64,000 bases of DNA from Catillopecten margaritatus gill symbiont (lineage in GTDB: Bacteria; Pseudomonadota; Gammaproteobacteria; PS1; Pseudothioglobaceae): the NCBI GenBank assembly GCA_037956075.1, contig CP138327.1, forward strand, positions 1,434,296-1,498,295. The letters are read 5' to 3'. The position numbers were made by a program, and so were the translations under genes. The first letter of the stretch is position 1. Each line of letters begins with the position of its first letter. Under the pieces are notes generated by a model. The model had not been told where the DNA came from. It saw only the letters and a list, made by a program, of their open reading frames with translations, and made no database searches. Of the stretch, positions 8,425 through 21,387 are shown in pieces.

Positions 8425-9749
8425 ACCCCAACAATTTCAGACAACATTCTAAACTTTCTTATTTCGAACAAGTTAAACTAAACAAAAAAAATCGGAGTAA
8501 AAAAATGAGTAAAAAACGAACCAAATACACCTCAGCAGAAGGTGAATTGGCTTTAGCCAAGAGAGGCTACCCTGGGGTATTTAAAACAAAATTAGTGCTT
8601 GAGTTATTACAAAATGAAAGCACTTTAGCACAGATTGCCAGCAAACACAATATTCTTCCACAGAATTTAGCAAACTGGAAGAAGACCTTCCTTGCCAACG
8701 CAGAGATTGCTATGGAACCATCAAAAGCAGTCAAAGAATACAAAGAAGCGCTTATTAAATCACAAAAGCAAAATGAGCGCTTAACTACACTCGTTGGCAA
8801 GGTAACTGTAGAAAAGGAGTGGTTATCAAAAAAGCTCGTCAGCTTGGGCTCATCTAATCTCAAACAATTAGTTGACCTCAAGCCATCCTTATTATCGGTT
8901 AATCATCAATGTCAATTGTTAGGCGTCAACAGAAGTGGGCTTTATTACAAGTCAAGTGTCAATCACACCAAGCAAACAATTAAAAAACACATTACCAAAG
9001 TGTTTGAACAAATACCCATCTATGGTGAAAAAAAAGTTCATCAACAATTACTTGAAGAGGGTTGCAAAGTCAGTTTAAACACCGTTGCACGCTATCGCCA
9101 AGAGTTAGGATTAAAGGCAGTATTGGCAGTTAAATCACTCCATACTACAATACCAATCAAAGCACATAAAAAATACAGTTATAAGCTTAGGGGGCTTGAT
9201 ATTAATCAGGCTAATCAAGTGTGGTCTACAGACATCACTTACATCAAGATTGCAGGCGGTATGGTTTATATGGCTGCTGTTATTGACTGGCATTCAAAGG
9301 CTGTATTATCACATAGAATATCCAACACTATGGATACACAATTGGTAATGGGTGTATTAAATGATGCACTAGATAAACACCCACATCCAGAGATATTTAA
9401 TACCGATCAAGGTGCTCAATATACCAGTGAAGTGCATACCAAACGCTTAAAAGATTTAGGCGTTACAATATCAATGGATGGAAAAGGTAGGGCTACAGAT
9501 AACATTTGCATTGAACGCTTCTGGCGAAGTGCCAAATGTGAAAGAATTTATTTAAACGAGTATCAATCTATTAGTGAGCTAGTCGCTGATGTAGATGATT
9601 ATATTGAGTTCTATAATCATCGAAGATTCCACGAGACATTGGAATATAAAAAACCAATGAATGTGTATCAAGAAAGTGTAGAATTGAACCAGAAAAAGAA
9701 GAAGGCTTCTATATAAGAAAATTTAAAAAGTTGTCAGAAGTTTTGGGGT
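8425..9749 (+). mobile_element. IS3-family insertion sequence with AAT target duplication
   Basis: The ends are imperfect inverted repeats: ACCCCAACAATTTCAGACAA at 8425-8444 and, reading inward from 9749, ACCCCAAAACTTCTGACAAC. AAT occurs immediately outside both ends (8422-8424 and 9750-9752), consistent with the 3-bp duplications common in the family. The element is 1325 bp, carries one transposase and interrupts the DUF294/CBS regulator. Fragments of related copies lie near 14251-14336 and 17541-17596. Confidence 0.88.
8505..9716 (+). CDS. IS3-family transposase, OrfA and OrfB in one frame
   Basis: The 403 residues contain an N-terminal OrfA-like helix-turn-helix (KTKLVLELLQ...LAQIASKHNILPQNLANWKK, about 28-62), a coiled-coil linker, and an OrfB-type integrase core with WSTDITYI (first Asp, about 236), FNTDQGAQYTS (second Asp, about 298) and ERFWRSAKCE (Glu, about 333). 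Most IS3 relatives make the fused protein by programmed frameshifting between two overlapping frames; here the fusion is encoded directly. GGAG precedes the ATG. No disruption is visible, so the element may be active. Confidence 0.93.
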   Translation: MSKKRTKYTSAEGELALAKRGYPGVFKTKLVLELLQNESTLAQIASKHNILPQNLANWKKTFLANAEIAMEPSKAVKEYKEALIKSQKQNERLTTLVGKVTVEKEWLSKKLVSLGSSNLKQLVDLKPSLLSVNHQCQLLGVNRSGLYYKSSVNHTKQTIKKHITKVFEQIPIYGEKKVHQQLLEEGCKVSLNTVARYRQELGLKAVLAVKSLHTTIPIKAHKKYSYKLRGLDINQANQVWSTDITYIKIAGGMVYMAAVIDWHSKAVLSHRISNTMDTQLVMGVLNDALDKHPHPEIFNTDQGAQYTSEVHTKRLKDLGVTISMDGKGRATDNICIERFWRSAKCERIYLNEYQSISELVADVDDYIEFYNHRRFHETLEYKKPMNVYQESVELNQKKKKASI

Positions 9750-9763
9750 AATGTAATGCTTAT

Positions 9764-11137
9764 TTGGTGGATAAAAAAGTCAGTATTAGCGAAGTGGCAC
9801 AATTGATGTGCAAAAAAAAGGTAACTGCCGTGGTAATAACGGACAAAAAAGAAGTTTGTGGGATTATTACCGACCGTGCTTTTTGCACAAAAGTAGTGGC
9901 AGAAAATTTTGATATAAACAAGCCTATTGGCGATATTATGACTGGCAATCCCATCTCTATTGCTCATTACAAAAGTGGCGTTGAGGCGATGTTATTAATG
10001 GCAAATGCACAAATTAGGCATTTGCCAATTGTTAAAAATAAACAAGTAGTCGGCATGGTAACAGCGGCGGATTTGATGCGTAAACAAAGCCACAATGTGG
10101 TATTTTTGGTGAATGAAGTTCTGGCATCAAATACGACAAAAGAGTTGGAAAAAATCTCCAAACAAATTCCTTTGTTATTGCAAAATAGTTATGAATCCAA
10201 TATGGACCAACACGATACTACCTATTCCGTGAGTGCCATTGGCAAATCTATCAATCAACAACTGCTCAAACAAGCCGAAGTGTTATTAGGTCCGCCACCG
10301 ATAGACTATGCTTGGGTTGTGGCAGGATCGTTGGCTAGGTCTGAGCAAATTGCACACACCGATCAAGATAATTTGTTGATTTTGTCAGATGAATATCAAG
10401 AAAAATTGCACGGCGACTATTTCATTAAATTGGCACACTATGTCAGCGATGGGCTTAATGCCTGTGGTTATGTCTATTGCCCAGGGGATGTGATGGCGAC
10501 CAATCAAAAATGGCGTCAAAGTCTGAGCGTGTGGCAGTCATATTTTAAAAAATGGATTACTTCACCAGAGCCAAAAGCATTGATGTATGCCAGTATTTTC
10601 TTTGATTTGAAATGTATTTATGGCGAGGCTGAATTGCTGGATAATTTATTAACAGAGGTGTTTGAATTAACGGCTAATAATACGATTTTTCAATCACATA
10701 TGGCAGTTAATGCCCTGCATTACACACCGCCACTAGGATTTTTTAGAAACTTTACGCTGGATAAAAATGGTGCAAATGAAAAATCTTTGGATATGAAAAA
10801 GAAAGGCGTAGTGCCGATTGTGGATATTGCCCGAGTATATAGCCTGTCAAATGGCATTAGGTCGGTTAATACGCAAGATAGATTGAGAGAATTATCGGAT
10901 ATGGGCGGTATGAGTAGTTCGGGTGCCAATGATTTGATTGAGGCTTATAAATTCATTAACTCAGTGCGTATTAAACACCAAAGTCAGCAGATTAAATCGG
11001 GGCAATCAGCCGATAATTATGTTTTGACTGAGGAGATTTCTTCTTTAGACAAAAAACATTTAAAAGATGCGTTTAGATTGGTTAGCAATATGCAATCGGC
11101 ATTGGGTTCACGCTACCAAACTTCAATATTATCATGA
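9764..11137 (+). pseudogene. C-terminal CBS + DUF294 nucleotidyltransferase fragment of the regulator cut by IS3
   Basis: The 457 residues begin at TTG (or GTG 9767) directly after the IS3 element. They hold a CBS pair (about residues 5-110, with ITDRAFCTKVV and IMTGNPISI), then a DUF294 nucleotidyltransferase-like domain of the GlnD type (WVVAGSLARSEQIAHTDQDN, about 185-205, the G-S-x-A-R...D-x-D pattern) and a DUF294 C-terminal helical domain. The normal protein also has an N-terminal cyclic-nucleotide-like domain, now separated at 7962-8423. No ribosome site is evident before the TTG, but a promoter in the IS could drive a shortened protein. The family is thought to regulate uptake or acetate metabolism; the exact reaction is unknown. 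Confidence 0.8.
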
Positions 11138-11823
11138 TGTTTCTCAGTCATTTTTTGAGCGAATATCGCCGAAAAAAATTACTTAATACCCCTTTGGAAA
11201 AACCACTTCATCAGTATTTATCTCAGCCTTTGGTGAGTTATAAAAGTGCCATTCAAGACATAGAATTTTTAGTGTTGGATTTTGAAACCACAGGGCTTGA
11301 TGCGTCCAAGGAAAAAATTATCAGTATTGGATACACAGTGATTAAAAACCTGCGTGTTTTGCCACAGACATCCACGCATATCCTTGTCAATCCGAAGCAA
11401 GCACTGGCAGAGCAAAATGTTGCCATTCATCAATTAACCGACGAGGAATTAAAACAAGGCTTATCACTCAGTAGTACGATGAAAAAACTACTAACGCAGA
11501 TGCATAATAGGGTGGTGATTGTGCATTTTGACAAGATTGAAAAAAACTTTATCAATCAAGCCTGTCGCGAACTTTATCAAGTTAACGCACTGCCAATGAT
11601 AATGCTAGACACTTTGCAAATTGAACAAAAAAAACGACAACGCATACAACAACCCATTAAATCCAATGATTTGCGATTATTCACTTTACGAGAAACCTAC
11701 CATTTACCCCGCTATACAGCACACAACGCTATGCAAGATGCGATTGCAACCGCTGAATTATTTTTGGCACAAGTAGAATATATGGGCAATAAAAATACGC
11801 TTAAATTACAGCAACTAATCTAA
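11134..11823 (+). CDS. DnaQ-like 3'-5' exonuclease of the acetate locus
   Basis: A 229-residue DEDDh exonuclease fold: LDFETTGLD (about 50-58, first Asp and Glu), a middle Asp in VIVHFDKIEKNF (about 130-140) and HNAMQDAIATAELF (about 197-210, the His-Asp pair). It starts at ATG 11134 or 11137, overlapping the end of the preceding gene, so translation is probably coupled. This family is repeatedly found between DUF294/CBS proteins and acs in gammaproteobacteria. Its substrate there is not known; it is shorter than and distinct from the replicative epsilon subunit. Confidence 0.87.
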   Translation: MMFLSHFLSEYRRKKLLNTPLEKPLHQYLSQPLVSYKSAIQDIEFLVLDFETTGLDASKEKIISIGYTVIKNLRVLPQTSTHILVNPKQALAEQNVAIHQLTDEELKQGLSLSSTMKKLLTQMHNRVVIVHFDKIEKNFINQACRELYQVNALPMIMLDTLQIEQKKRQRIQQPIKSNDLRLFTLRETYHLPRYTAHNAMQDAIATAELFLAQVEYMGNKNTLKLQQLI

Positions 11824-11866
11824 AGTTTAGGTATTATTAATATTTTTTCCAACACCTAAAAAAATT

Positions 11867-13777
11867 ATGTATTCAATCGCAAAGCCTAACAGAACGCCTT
11901 TAATTGACGAAACCAAATATCTTTCTATGTATCAAGATTCCATTGATAATTCTGATGAATTTTGGGCAACGCAAGCCAAAGAATTTTTAGACTGGGACAA
12001 GGATTGGGAAGCCACTTCTAATGTCGATTACAACACTGGGTTGATTGAGTGGTTCAAGGGTGGCGAGTTGAATGTCGCCTATAATTGCATCGACCGCCAT
12101 TTACCACAACGAGCCAACCAAACCGCAATTATCTGGGAAGGCGATGACCCTAAAATTAGCCAAAAAGTTACCTATCAAAAACTGCATGATGAAGTGGCAA
12201 AACTCGCCAATGGTTTGAAAAAACTCGGCGTTAAAAAAGGCGATAGGGTCTGTATTTATATGCCGATGATTTTGCAGGCAAGTTATGCGATGTTGGCGTG
12301 TGCGAGAATTGGTGCGATTCATTCTGTGGTATTCGGCGGTTTTTCACCCGAAGCCTTAAAAGATAGAATCTTAGATTCAGAATGCAAGATTGTCATTACC
12401 GCTGACGAAGGTTTGCGTGGTGGCAGGGCAACTCCACTCAAAACCAATGTCGATAAAGCCATCGAAGCCTGTGATTGTGTTGAAGCCGTCATCGTTGTTG
12501 AAAACACCAAAGGCGAAGTGGCATGGGGCAAACGCGATGTGTGGTATCACGATTTAATTGCTGATATGCCAGCCGAATGCCCATGCGAATCATTCGACGC
12601 AGAAACCCCGTTATTCATCCTTTACACCTCAGGTTCAACGGGCAAACCAAAGGGCGTTCTGCACACCACAGGCGGTTATTTACTCTACGCCGCCATTACC
12701 CATAAATATGTTTTTGATTATCAAGAGGGCGACATTTATTGGTGCACCGCCGATGTCGGTTGGGTGACAGGACACTCCTATATCGTCTATGGACCACTCG
12801 CCAATGGTGCAACTACGCTGATGTTTGAAGGTATCCCCACCTATCCAGATGCCTCGCGTTTTTGGCAAGTCATCGACAAACACAAAGTTAACACTTTTTA
12901 CACCGCACCCACTGCCATCCGTGCATTAATGGGTGCAGGCGATGATTTTGTGGACAAAACTGACCGCTCAAGCCTGCGTATCCTCGGCACCGTCGGCGAA
13001 CCAATCAACCCCGAAGCGTGGGAATGGTATTATCACAAAATCGGCAATGGCACCTGCCCAATCGTTGACACTTGGTGGCAAACAGAAACGGGCGGACATA
13101 TGATTACCCCATTGCCTTACGCCACCGCCCTAAAACCAGGCTCCGCCAGCAAGCCTTTCTTCGGCATCGAGCCACAAGTCGTGAATGAAAAAGGTGAAAT
13201 TTTAGAAGGTGAAGCCGAAGGCATTTTAGTCCTCGCCCGCTCATGGCCCGGACAAATGCGCACCCTTTACAATAATCATGAGCGTTTTATGGAAGCCTAT
13301 TTCACTACTTTTAAAGGTAAATATTTCGCTGGCGACGGCGTTAAACGCGACGCAGACGGTTACTATTGGATTACCGGTAGAGTTGATGATGTCCTCAACA
13401 TCTCAGGTCACCGCCTCGGCACCGCAGAAATTGAATCCGCCTTAGTCCTACACAAAAGCGTCTCCGAAGCCGCCGTCGTCGGCTACCCCAACGACATCAA
13501 AGGTCAAGGCATTTATGCCTATGTTTCCCTCATCAACGGCATCACTCCAAGCGATGAGTTAAAAGCCGAATTAGTCAAACAAGTCCGCAGCGAAATCGGA
13601 CCCATTGCCAATGTTGACAAACTCCAATTCACCAACAGCCTACCAAAAACCCGCAGCGGAAAAATTATGCGCCGCATCCTCAGAAAAATCGCCGAAAACG
13701 ACTACGACAATCTTGGCGACACCTCAACTTTGGCAGAGCCAGAAGTGGTGGAGAGTTTGATTGCGAATAGGGTTTAA
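11867..13777 (+). CDS. acs: Acetyl-CoA synthetase
   Basis: AMP-forming acetate-CoA ligase, converting acetate, ATP and CoA to acetyl-CoA in the cytoplasm. The 636 residues match the usual length. Visible signatures: [19 protein letters not shown] (about 250-268, ATP-binding P-loop), [10 protein letters not shown] (about 402-411) and a C-terminal [13 protein letters not shown] (about 604-616) with the lysine that is acetylated in regulated enzymes. It closes the acetate locus, which fits the upstream symporter. Codon use turns noticeably more C-rich in the 3' half than in its neighbours. Start at ATG 11867. Confidence 0.97.
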   Translation: MYSIAKPNRTPLIDETKYLSMYQDSIDNSDEFWATQAKEFLDWDKDWEATSNVDYNTGLIEWFKGGELNVAYNCIDRHLPQRANQTAIIWEGDDPKISQKVTYQKLHDEVAKLANGLKKLGVKKGDRVCIYMPMILQASYAMLACARIGAIHSVVFGGFSPEALKDRILDSECKIVITADEGLRGGRATPLKTNVDKAIEACDCVEAVIVVENTKGEVAWGKRDVWYHDLIADMPAECPCESFDAETPLFILYTSGSTGKPKGVLHTTGGYLLYAAITHKYVFDYQEGDIYWCTADVGWVTGHSYIVYGPLANGATTLMFEGIPTYPDASRFWQVIDKHKVNTFYTAPTAIRALMGAGDDFVDKTDRSSLRILGTVGEPINPEAWEWYYHKIGNGTCPIVDTWWQTETGGHMITPLPYATALKPGSASKPFFGIEPQVVNEKGEILEGEAEGILVLARSWPGQMRTLYNNHERFMEAYFTTFKGKYFAGDGVKRDADGYYWITGRVDDVLNISGHRLGTAEIESALVLHKSVSEAAVVGYPNDIKGQGIYAYVSLINGITPSDELKAELVKQVRSEIGPIANVDKLQFTNSLPKTRSGKIMRRILRKIAENDYDNLGDTSTLAEPEVVESLIANRV

Positions 13778-13795
13778 AAATATTAGAGTTGAATA

Positions 13796-14115
13796 ATGGA
13801 ATATAAAAATTATAAAGCACAGGTAAATTTTAACGAAGAAGAGCAAATATTTTGGGGCGAAGTAACAAATATCGGCAAAAATAAAATCACTTTTTGAAAG
13901 TGATGATGCAAAAAAACTCTATGATGAATTTAAAACATCAGTGGATTTTTATCTTGAAACTTGCAAGAAAAATAATAATCAAGTTGTTAAACCAGCATCT
14001 GGAAATAGACCCTAAAGAACACGCAGAATTAGCACAAGTTGCCAGACAAAATAAAATAAGCGTTAATGCTTTAGTGCATAGTTTTATTACTGATAGATTA
14101 AATTTTCATCAATAA
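13796..14115 (+). pseudogene. HicB-family antitoxin remnant with two frameshifts
   Basis: Three frames read in order give a HicB-like protein: MEYKNYKAQVNF...KNKITF from 13796 to a TGA at 13895, then ESDDAKKLYDEFKTSVDFYL from 13896 to a TAA at 14013, then EIDPKEHAELAQVARQNKI to a TAA at 14113-14115. The last part is the ribbon-helix-helix (Arc-type) tail typical of HicB-like antitoxins. One extra T in the run at 13891-13895 explains the first shift. No HicA toxin gene is visible nearby. The copy is dead as a full-length protein. Confidence 0.75.
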
Positions 14116-14250
14116 TTTTTAAAAAATATCAGAGGGTTACGCCGTGAGCGACACCAATTTTCCCGCATTAAAATTCAATCCCGATTTATTAAAAAAAAGA
14201 CAATAATCCCTAGGTTGCACCTCTGGCTCCTTATTAATATTATAAGAGAG
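14116..14250. other. Non-coding debris after hicB remnant
   Basis: A GTG at 14143 opens a frame of about 20 codons (SDTNFPALKFNPDLLKKR) before a stop; it could be the beginning of a lost gene that I do not recognise. Nothing else is supported. Confidence 0.35.
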
Positions 14251-14336
14251 TTCATCGGACATTGGATTATAGAAAGCCTATGAATATGTATCAAGAGTAT
14301 AAAATTGAATCAAGGAAAGAAGAAGGCTTTCTAAGG
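14251..14336 (+). pseudogene. 3' fragment of an IS3 transposase related to the copy at 8425
   Basis: The sequence parallels the end of the intact transposase (9622-9717): GACATTGGATTATAGAAAGC, then CCTATGAATATGTATCAAGA, then AAAGAAGAAGGCTTTCTA. It differs by many substitutions, so it derives from a diverged relative rather than a recent copy. No frame of useful length remains. Confidence 0.8.
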
Positions 14337-14481
14337 TGTCCTATTTTTTATTAGAGGTGGTGCGCTTTGAAGTTGAGTGTGGGTTTTTGCCACAGGTTCT
14401 GGGTTTAAAAATGAAAAAGACAAACATCCCAAGTGGAAATAACGCTTATTACGCTGTAATGTTGATCAAATAAAGTTGTCT

Positions 14482-15834
14482 TTATTTGGTGGTATTGTCC
14501 AGTGAGCAATTACCATCAACAAAACAAAATATTTTGTTTTCTAAGTTTTTATAATCAGGATTAAAGGTGCCTCTGCGTATATATACATTGGGTATCTTTA
14601 CATTATTTTCAGAAAAAACATAATCAAAATCATCATTTTGACAGTTTTTAAAATCTTCTGTCATTTTCTTGTCGGTATCGTATTTTTTGCAATTATGATA
14701 AATGCCATCAAACCCATAATGTGTATCTGCTGGATCAACAGGTATGGCAATATGTGCTAAATTAAGCGTTTTGTATTTTTTCTGTAGCGTGTCTAATTTA
14801 ACTTCGGTAATATTGTTGCAGTTTAATTGTTTGTCTGCGTTGATTTCTGCATTAACTTTTGAATTTATGGATTGATACCATATCAAGACATTTTTGTTGG
14901 TATTTGTGTCTTTTGCATAACAGAAAAATGCTCTTGCAGCTTGTGCATCAATTGTGTCGTCATCTGCACTTATTGCCATTAATACAGGGATTTTCAATGC
15001 ATTTTTTGGATCAAGCATATCTTTGGTTAACTCGTAAAATTGTCCGCCAGCATTAAACGAAAATGACTCATAACGCGCCGCATCTCTTTCATATAAGGTG
15101 CTTAACCAATCCATAAATCTTGCAACAAATGGCGACAAAAAGGCAAAGTTTGATTTTGCTTTGACAGCGACCGATAAAAGAATTAGACCTTTGACCTTGT
15201 CATCTCTAGTGTTGTCCGCATTAGAGGGGTTGTTGTTCATGTAATCAATTAACAAAGTAGTGCCAGTGGAAAAACCAGCAAGATACAGATCACTTATTTT
15301 ATTGTCATTTTTAAAACGATTGATGCCGTATTTAACAATTTTTTTCCAGTCGCTACTTGTCATGTCTAATGAGTTGCCAACAACGCTGCCATGCCCTGGT
15401 AGTAAAACAGACCTGATAGTCGCACAAGGGTATTTTGCATTTAAAGATTTGCTTAAACTTCTCATTAAATAGGGTGAATCTGTTAAACCATGAACCAGTA
15501 AAAAGCCTTTTTGATTATTGCCCTTGCACTCGCTCTGCTCTGTTGGTTTAACCTCAAACGGTGCACGCATTTCTATAGTTTGTAAATTGCTGTATTTACC
15601 TAAGTATGAACTTTGGTCAAGATTAGGGCGTACAGTATTAATAATTTTAGCAATATTTTCTTTGCTGTTGGCAACATAAGTAGAAAATTTGACATTATCT
15701 TCAGGAGTGAATGCTGATTTGTTATATACAGATGTGTTTGTTATTTCTAAATATGGCTCGTCGGTTTTATTACATGAGGCTAACAATGCAATTGTCGTTA
15801 TTAAATAGATTTGTGCTGTGTTTTTTAAAAACAT
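14482..15834 (-). CDS. Alpha/beta-hydrolase lipoprotein
   Basis: A secreted, probably outer-membrane-anchored hydrolase of about 450 residues. The chosen start gives a signal peptide MFLKNTAQIYLITTIALLASC with a lipobox ending at Cys; an upstream ATG at 15874-15876 would place 14 odd residues before it. Fold marks: GFLLVHGLTDSP (oxyanion-hole region, HG), LAGFSTGTTLL (nucleophile Ser in G-F-S-T-G), ISADDDTID (acid) and DTHYGFDG (His). Substrate is unknown; esterase/lipase-like activity is inferred from the fold. It stands alone on the minus strand between decayed mobile DNA and looks like an accessory gene. Confidence 0.82.
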   Translation of the reverse strand: MFLKNTAQIYLITTIALLASCNKTDEPYLEITNTSVYNKSAFTPEDNVKFSTYVANSKENIAKIINTVRPNLDQSSYLGKYSNLQTIEMRAPFEVKPTEQSECKGNNQKGFLLVHGLTDSPYLMRSLSKSLNAKYPCATIRSVLLPGHGSVVGNSLDMTSSDWKKIVKYGINRFKNDNKISDLYLAGFSTGTTLLIDYMNNNPSNADNTRDDKVKGLILLSVAVKAKSNFAFLSPFVARFMDWLSTLYERDAARYESFSFNAGGQFYELTKDMLDPKNALKIPVLMAISADDDTIDAQAARAFFCYAKDTNTNKNVLIWYQSINSKVNAEINADKQLNCNNITEVKLDTLQKKYKTLNLAHIAIPVDPADTHYGFDGIYHNCKKYDTDKKMTEDFKNCQNDDFDYVFSENNVKIPNVYIRRGTFNPDYKNLENKIFCFVDGNCSLDNTTK

Positions 15835-15876
15835 ATTTATATGAGGCCTCGTAAAGAGATTGCTGAATTTTAACAC

Positions 15877-16184
15877 TTTATTGGCAGTTTTTTTATAATA
15901 AAAAGTGTAATATGCAAAGGTCTGAATATATACTTATGCGTTTATTTTTAGAAAATCGAACATATTTTCAATCGGATAATTTTCAGGTATTTATAATTTT
16001 AAAAGTTGAGAAGAGAAGAGGCGATGAATTTGAAAGTTGAAAATTGGACGGTATAATGTTTGAAAATGATAAAGATATTTTAGAGTTCAAACCCAAATAT
16101 TCGCACATGCTACCGCAAGATTGACAGGATGTGGCAAACCTATGAAGTCAATTTGCAATACTCATGATGATATTTCTCAAAAAT
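15877..16184. other. Intergenic region with possible frameshifted small gene
   Basis: Before the terminator at 16185 I see no intact gene. A short frame from about 16056 (MFENDKDILEFKPKYS) stops after 22 codons, while another frame continues with HATARLTGCGKPMKSICNT and runs to a stop near 16252. Together they could be the remains of one small protein. I do not recognise a family. Confidence 0.35.
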
Positions 16185-16211
16185 ATCAGGATAAACCTGA
16201 TCTTTTTTTTT
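16185..16211 (+). terminator. Terminator-like hairpin with T9
   Basis: ATCAGG (16185-16190) pairs with CCTGAT (16196-16201), loop ATAAA, followed after one base by nine T residues. It lies inside the broken small frame described above, upstream of the DUF6765 gene. Confidence 0.6.
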
Positions 16212-16326
16212 GCAAAATCCTTTGTATTGTTGTCGGGGGGGCAAACAATTAAAAACTTTGGTGCGATTTAATCCGCAAGGGTTAGACGCAAATAATTTAA
16301 TAATAATTTTTCAAAAAAGAGAAAGT

Positions 16327-17430
16327 ATGCAAGAAGATATGCACTATTATGGCACTTATGCCATGGCAAGAGCTGCAGGATTAGAAGTCAAACATGCAAA
16401 AGTAATTGCGTATGCAGCACAATATGTTGATGATTCAACTGCAAATGATAGCGAACAACACGAAGATGGTGGGATGTTTGAAACAACAGCAACCGCACAC
16501 ACAAATACAGAAGCAATTGCAAACGCAGTAGCGGATTATGCAGAACAACGCAAAGTATGGGTGCCATTCCATTTTTTCCCAGGGGGTGAAGGAACATCAC
16601 TCTCTGAAAAATTAAAATGCGTTAAAGATAGCCCTCTAGCACAAGCGATGGTTAAAAATCACACTCGTCATGCGGTTGCTGTAAAAGATGGTTATGGATT
16701 GGCTTTAATGGGGGTTATGGCACATGTGTATGCGGATACTTTTTCTCATTATGGATTTTCTGGGGTAAGCTCAAGAGAAAATGAGGTGGATGGACAATCA
16801 TTTGAATTGGATGTTAAAAATAAAAAAGTAAAGGCTTATATTATGGGTAAATTTACTGGGTTTTTGTCAAAGTACGCACCTAAGTTTCTTATTAAAAACT
16901 ATAGGAATATTGTAAGTAAAGGGGTAAGTGTTGCTACTGGTGCATTGGGGCATGGTGCAGTTGGCACCTATCCAGATAGGCCATTTTTGAGATGGAAGTT
17001 TACTTATATAAAGGACAACAAAACTTCTGAATGGAGAAATAATAATGAAACTTTTTTAGAGGGTTGTGAAAAAATACATCAGGCATTTAGTGAGTATGCA
17101 CAACAAGCAAATATATCAATTAATCCTGTTGAATTTAATGATATTAAAGAGAAGGTCAATACAATTTTGGCGATAGAAGCAGGCAAAGAAGGTAGAATAG
17201 AGGCGTGGAAAAAAGCCATCAATGAGGGTGATTTATTTGAAAAATCAGATAATGAAGCGTTGGAATATTCCCCTCATTACTGGGAAGAACAAACACATGA
17301 TTTTGAAGATTTGAAAAACTCACATGAAATGATAGATAGAGATGTTTATAAATTTCATCAAGCGGCTATTTATCATCGTAACTACACACTTAAACAACTA
17401 TTACCAAGCCATAACATTATGGTTTTATGA
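16327..17430 (+). CDS. DUF6765-like protein
   Basis: About 367 residues starting at ATG 16327, which has AGAGAAAG seven bases upstream; the frame also extends to 16210 but that part has no family-like content. The start MQEDMHYYGTYAMARAAGL with IAYAAQYVDDS resembles proteins of DUF6765. His- and Asp-rich motifs (MHYYGTY, AQYVDDST, GVMAHVYADTFSHYGFSG) recall the metal-binding helices of zinc-dependent phospholipase C-like folds. No signal peptide or membrane segment is visible. Function is unknown. Location in an accessory patch next to MITE and IS debris suggests transfer. Confidence 0.65.
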   Translation: MQEDMHYYGTYAMARAAGLEVKHAKVIAYAAQYVDDSTANDSEQHEDGGMFETTATAHTNTEAIANAVADYAEQRKVWVPFHFFPGGEGTSLSEKLKCVKDSPLAQAMVKNHTRHAVAVKDGYGLALMGVMAHVYADTFSHYGFSGVSSRENEVDGQSFELDVKNKKVKAYIMGKFTGFLSKYAPKFLIKNYRNIVSKGVSVATGALGHGAVGTYPDRPFLRWKFTYIKDNKTSEWRNNNETFLEGCEKIHQAFSEYAQQANISINPVEFNDIKEKVNTILAIEAGKEGRIEAWKKAINEGDLFEKSDNEALEYSPHYWEEQTHDFEDLKNSHEMIDRDVYKFHQAAIYHRNYTLKQLLPSHNIMVL

Positions 17431-17688
17431 TTTTAAAATGCCTAACAAGTAACTATTGAGCTCATTTCCACGATTTTCGTGGGAATGCATAAACCCTAAT
17501 CCAAAAATAGAAAATGCAAATCTGACGCCAACCCTCACTACCACAGCAGAAGGTGAATTGGCTTCAGCCAAGAGAGGCTACCCTGAGGTATTTTAAAAAA
17601 ATCACCGTGGAACCACTGGGTGGCACTAAGATTTTTTTAAAACATTGTAATAGCAAGGCTTAACGCTATATTCACACTTTCTATCTTT
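17431..17688. other. Intergenic region with IS3 5' fragment
   Basis: Bases 17541-17596 copy the 5' end of the IS3 transposase (8527-8583; GCAGAAGGTGAATTGGCTTC against GCAGAAGGTGAATTGGCTTT) and then diverge. A small hairpin CCACGA/TCGTGG sits at about 17467-17482. No gene is seen in the rest. Confidence 0.75.
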
Positions 17689-17851
17689 GAGACCCCTGCA
17701 TTGGGTATGAATACCGCCTAAAAGCCAACTTTCATCCATTTGATAACTTTTACAAAACCTGTATTAACCCTGCTAGGACTGGCTTTGTAAAAATTACCAA
17801 CTGAATAAAATTTAACTTTTATCCGGTATCCATACCCAATGCAGGAGTCTC
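17689..17851. mobile_element. Miniature inverted-repeat element, family A, complete copy
   Basis: A 163-bp non-coding element with 28-bp terminal inverted repeats (GAGACCCCTGCATTGGGTAT... against the reverse complement of ...ATACCCAATGCAGGAGTCTC, two mismatches). A perfect 5-bp target duplication TCTTT flanks it at 17684-17688 and 17852-17856. Related sequences occur at 36081-36108, 43457-43617 and 45577-45672. It encodes nothing and would need a transposase in trans. Confidence 0.88.
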
Positions 17852-17939
17852 TCTTTGGATTAGGGGGTTAATCTTGTGTAAAAAACTTTTAAGAATGGAT
17901 TATAATAAGATTTAACTTAATTTAATATCTGCTAAACTT

Positions 17940-18136
17940 ATGCAAACTATTCAATTTCATACAACAATTAAAGACAATATAGTGAATATCCCTAAGCGAT
18001 ATGCTAACTTAATTGGTAAAAATGCAGATGTTATTATCAACTATGATTTGCCAGAGCAAGGGAATGATAATTTAGCATTTTCTAATGCAAGTGCCAACAG
18101 TATTTCTGAATGGCGAGATGAGACTGAAGATAATGT

Positions 18137-18146
<10 letters not shown>
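17940..18146 (+). CDS. Antitoxin of a MazF/PemK-type module
   Basis: A 68-residue protein with an N-terminal strand-rich segment (QTIQFHTTIKDNIVNIPKRY) like small antitoxins of the AbrB/MazE or DUF2281 type, and an acidic tail (SEWRDETEDNVWV) suited to blocking a toxin. Its stop overlaps the start of the toxin gene by ten bases, a typical translational coupling. An AT-rich promoter region (GGATTATAATAAG at about 17894) precedes it. The antitoxin class is not certain from sequence alone; the pairing with a PemK-like toxin is the main evidence. Confidence 0.7.
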
Positions 18147-19470
<1,324 letters not shown>

Positions 19471-19494
19471 TTAGAGACTCTATTTATTATTTAA

Positions 19495-21381
<1,887 letters not shown>

Positions 21382-21387
21382 CTCCCA

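Noticed and set aside
16210-16326. N-terminal extension of the DUF6765 protein
   Set aside because: Family-like sequence begins at 16327, where an ATG with a purine-rich site is found; the upstream part looks like debris.
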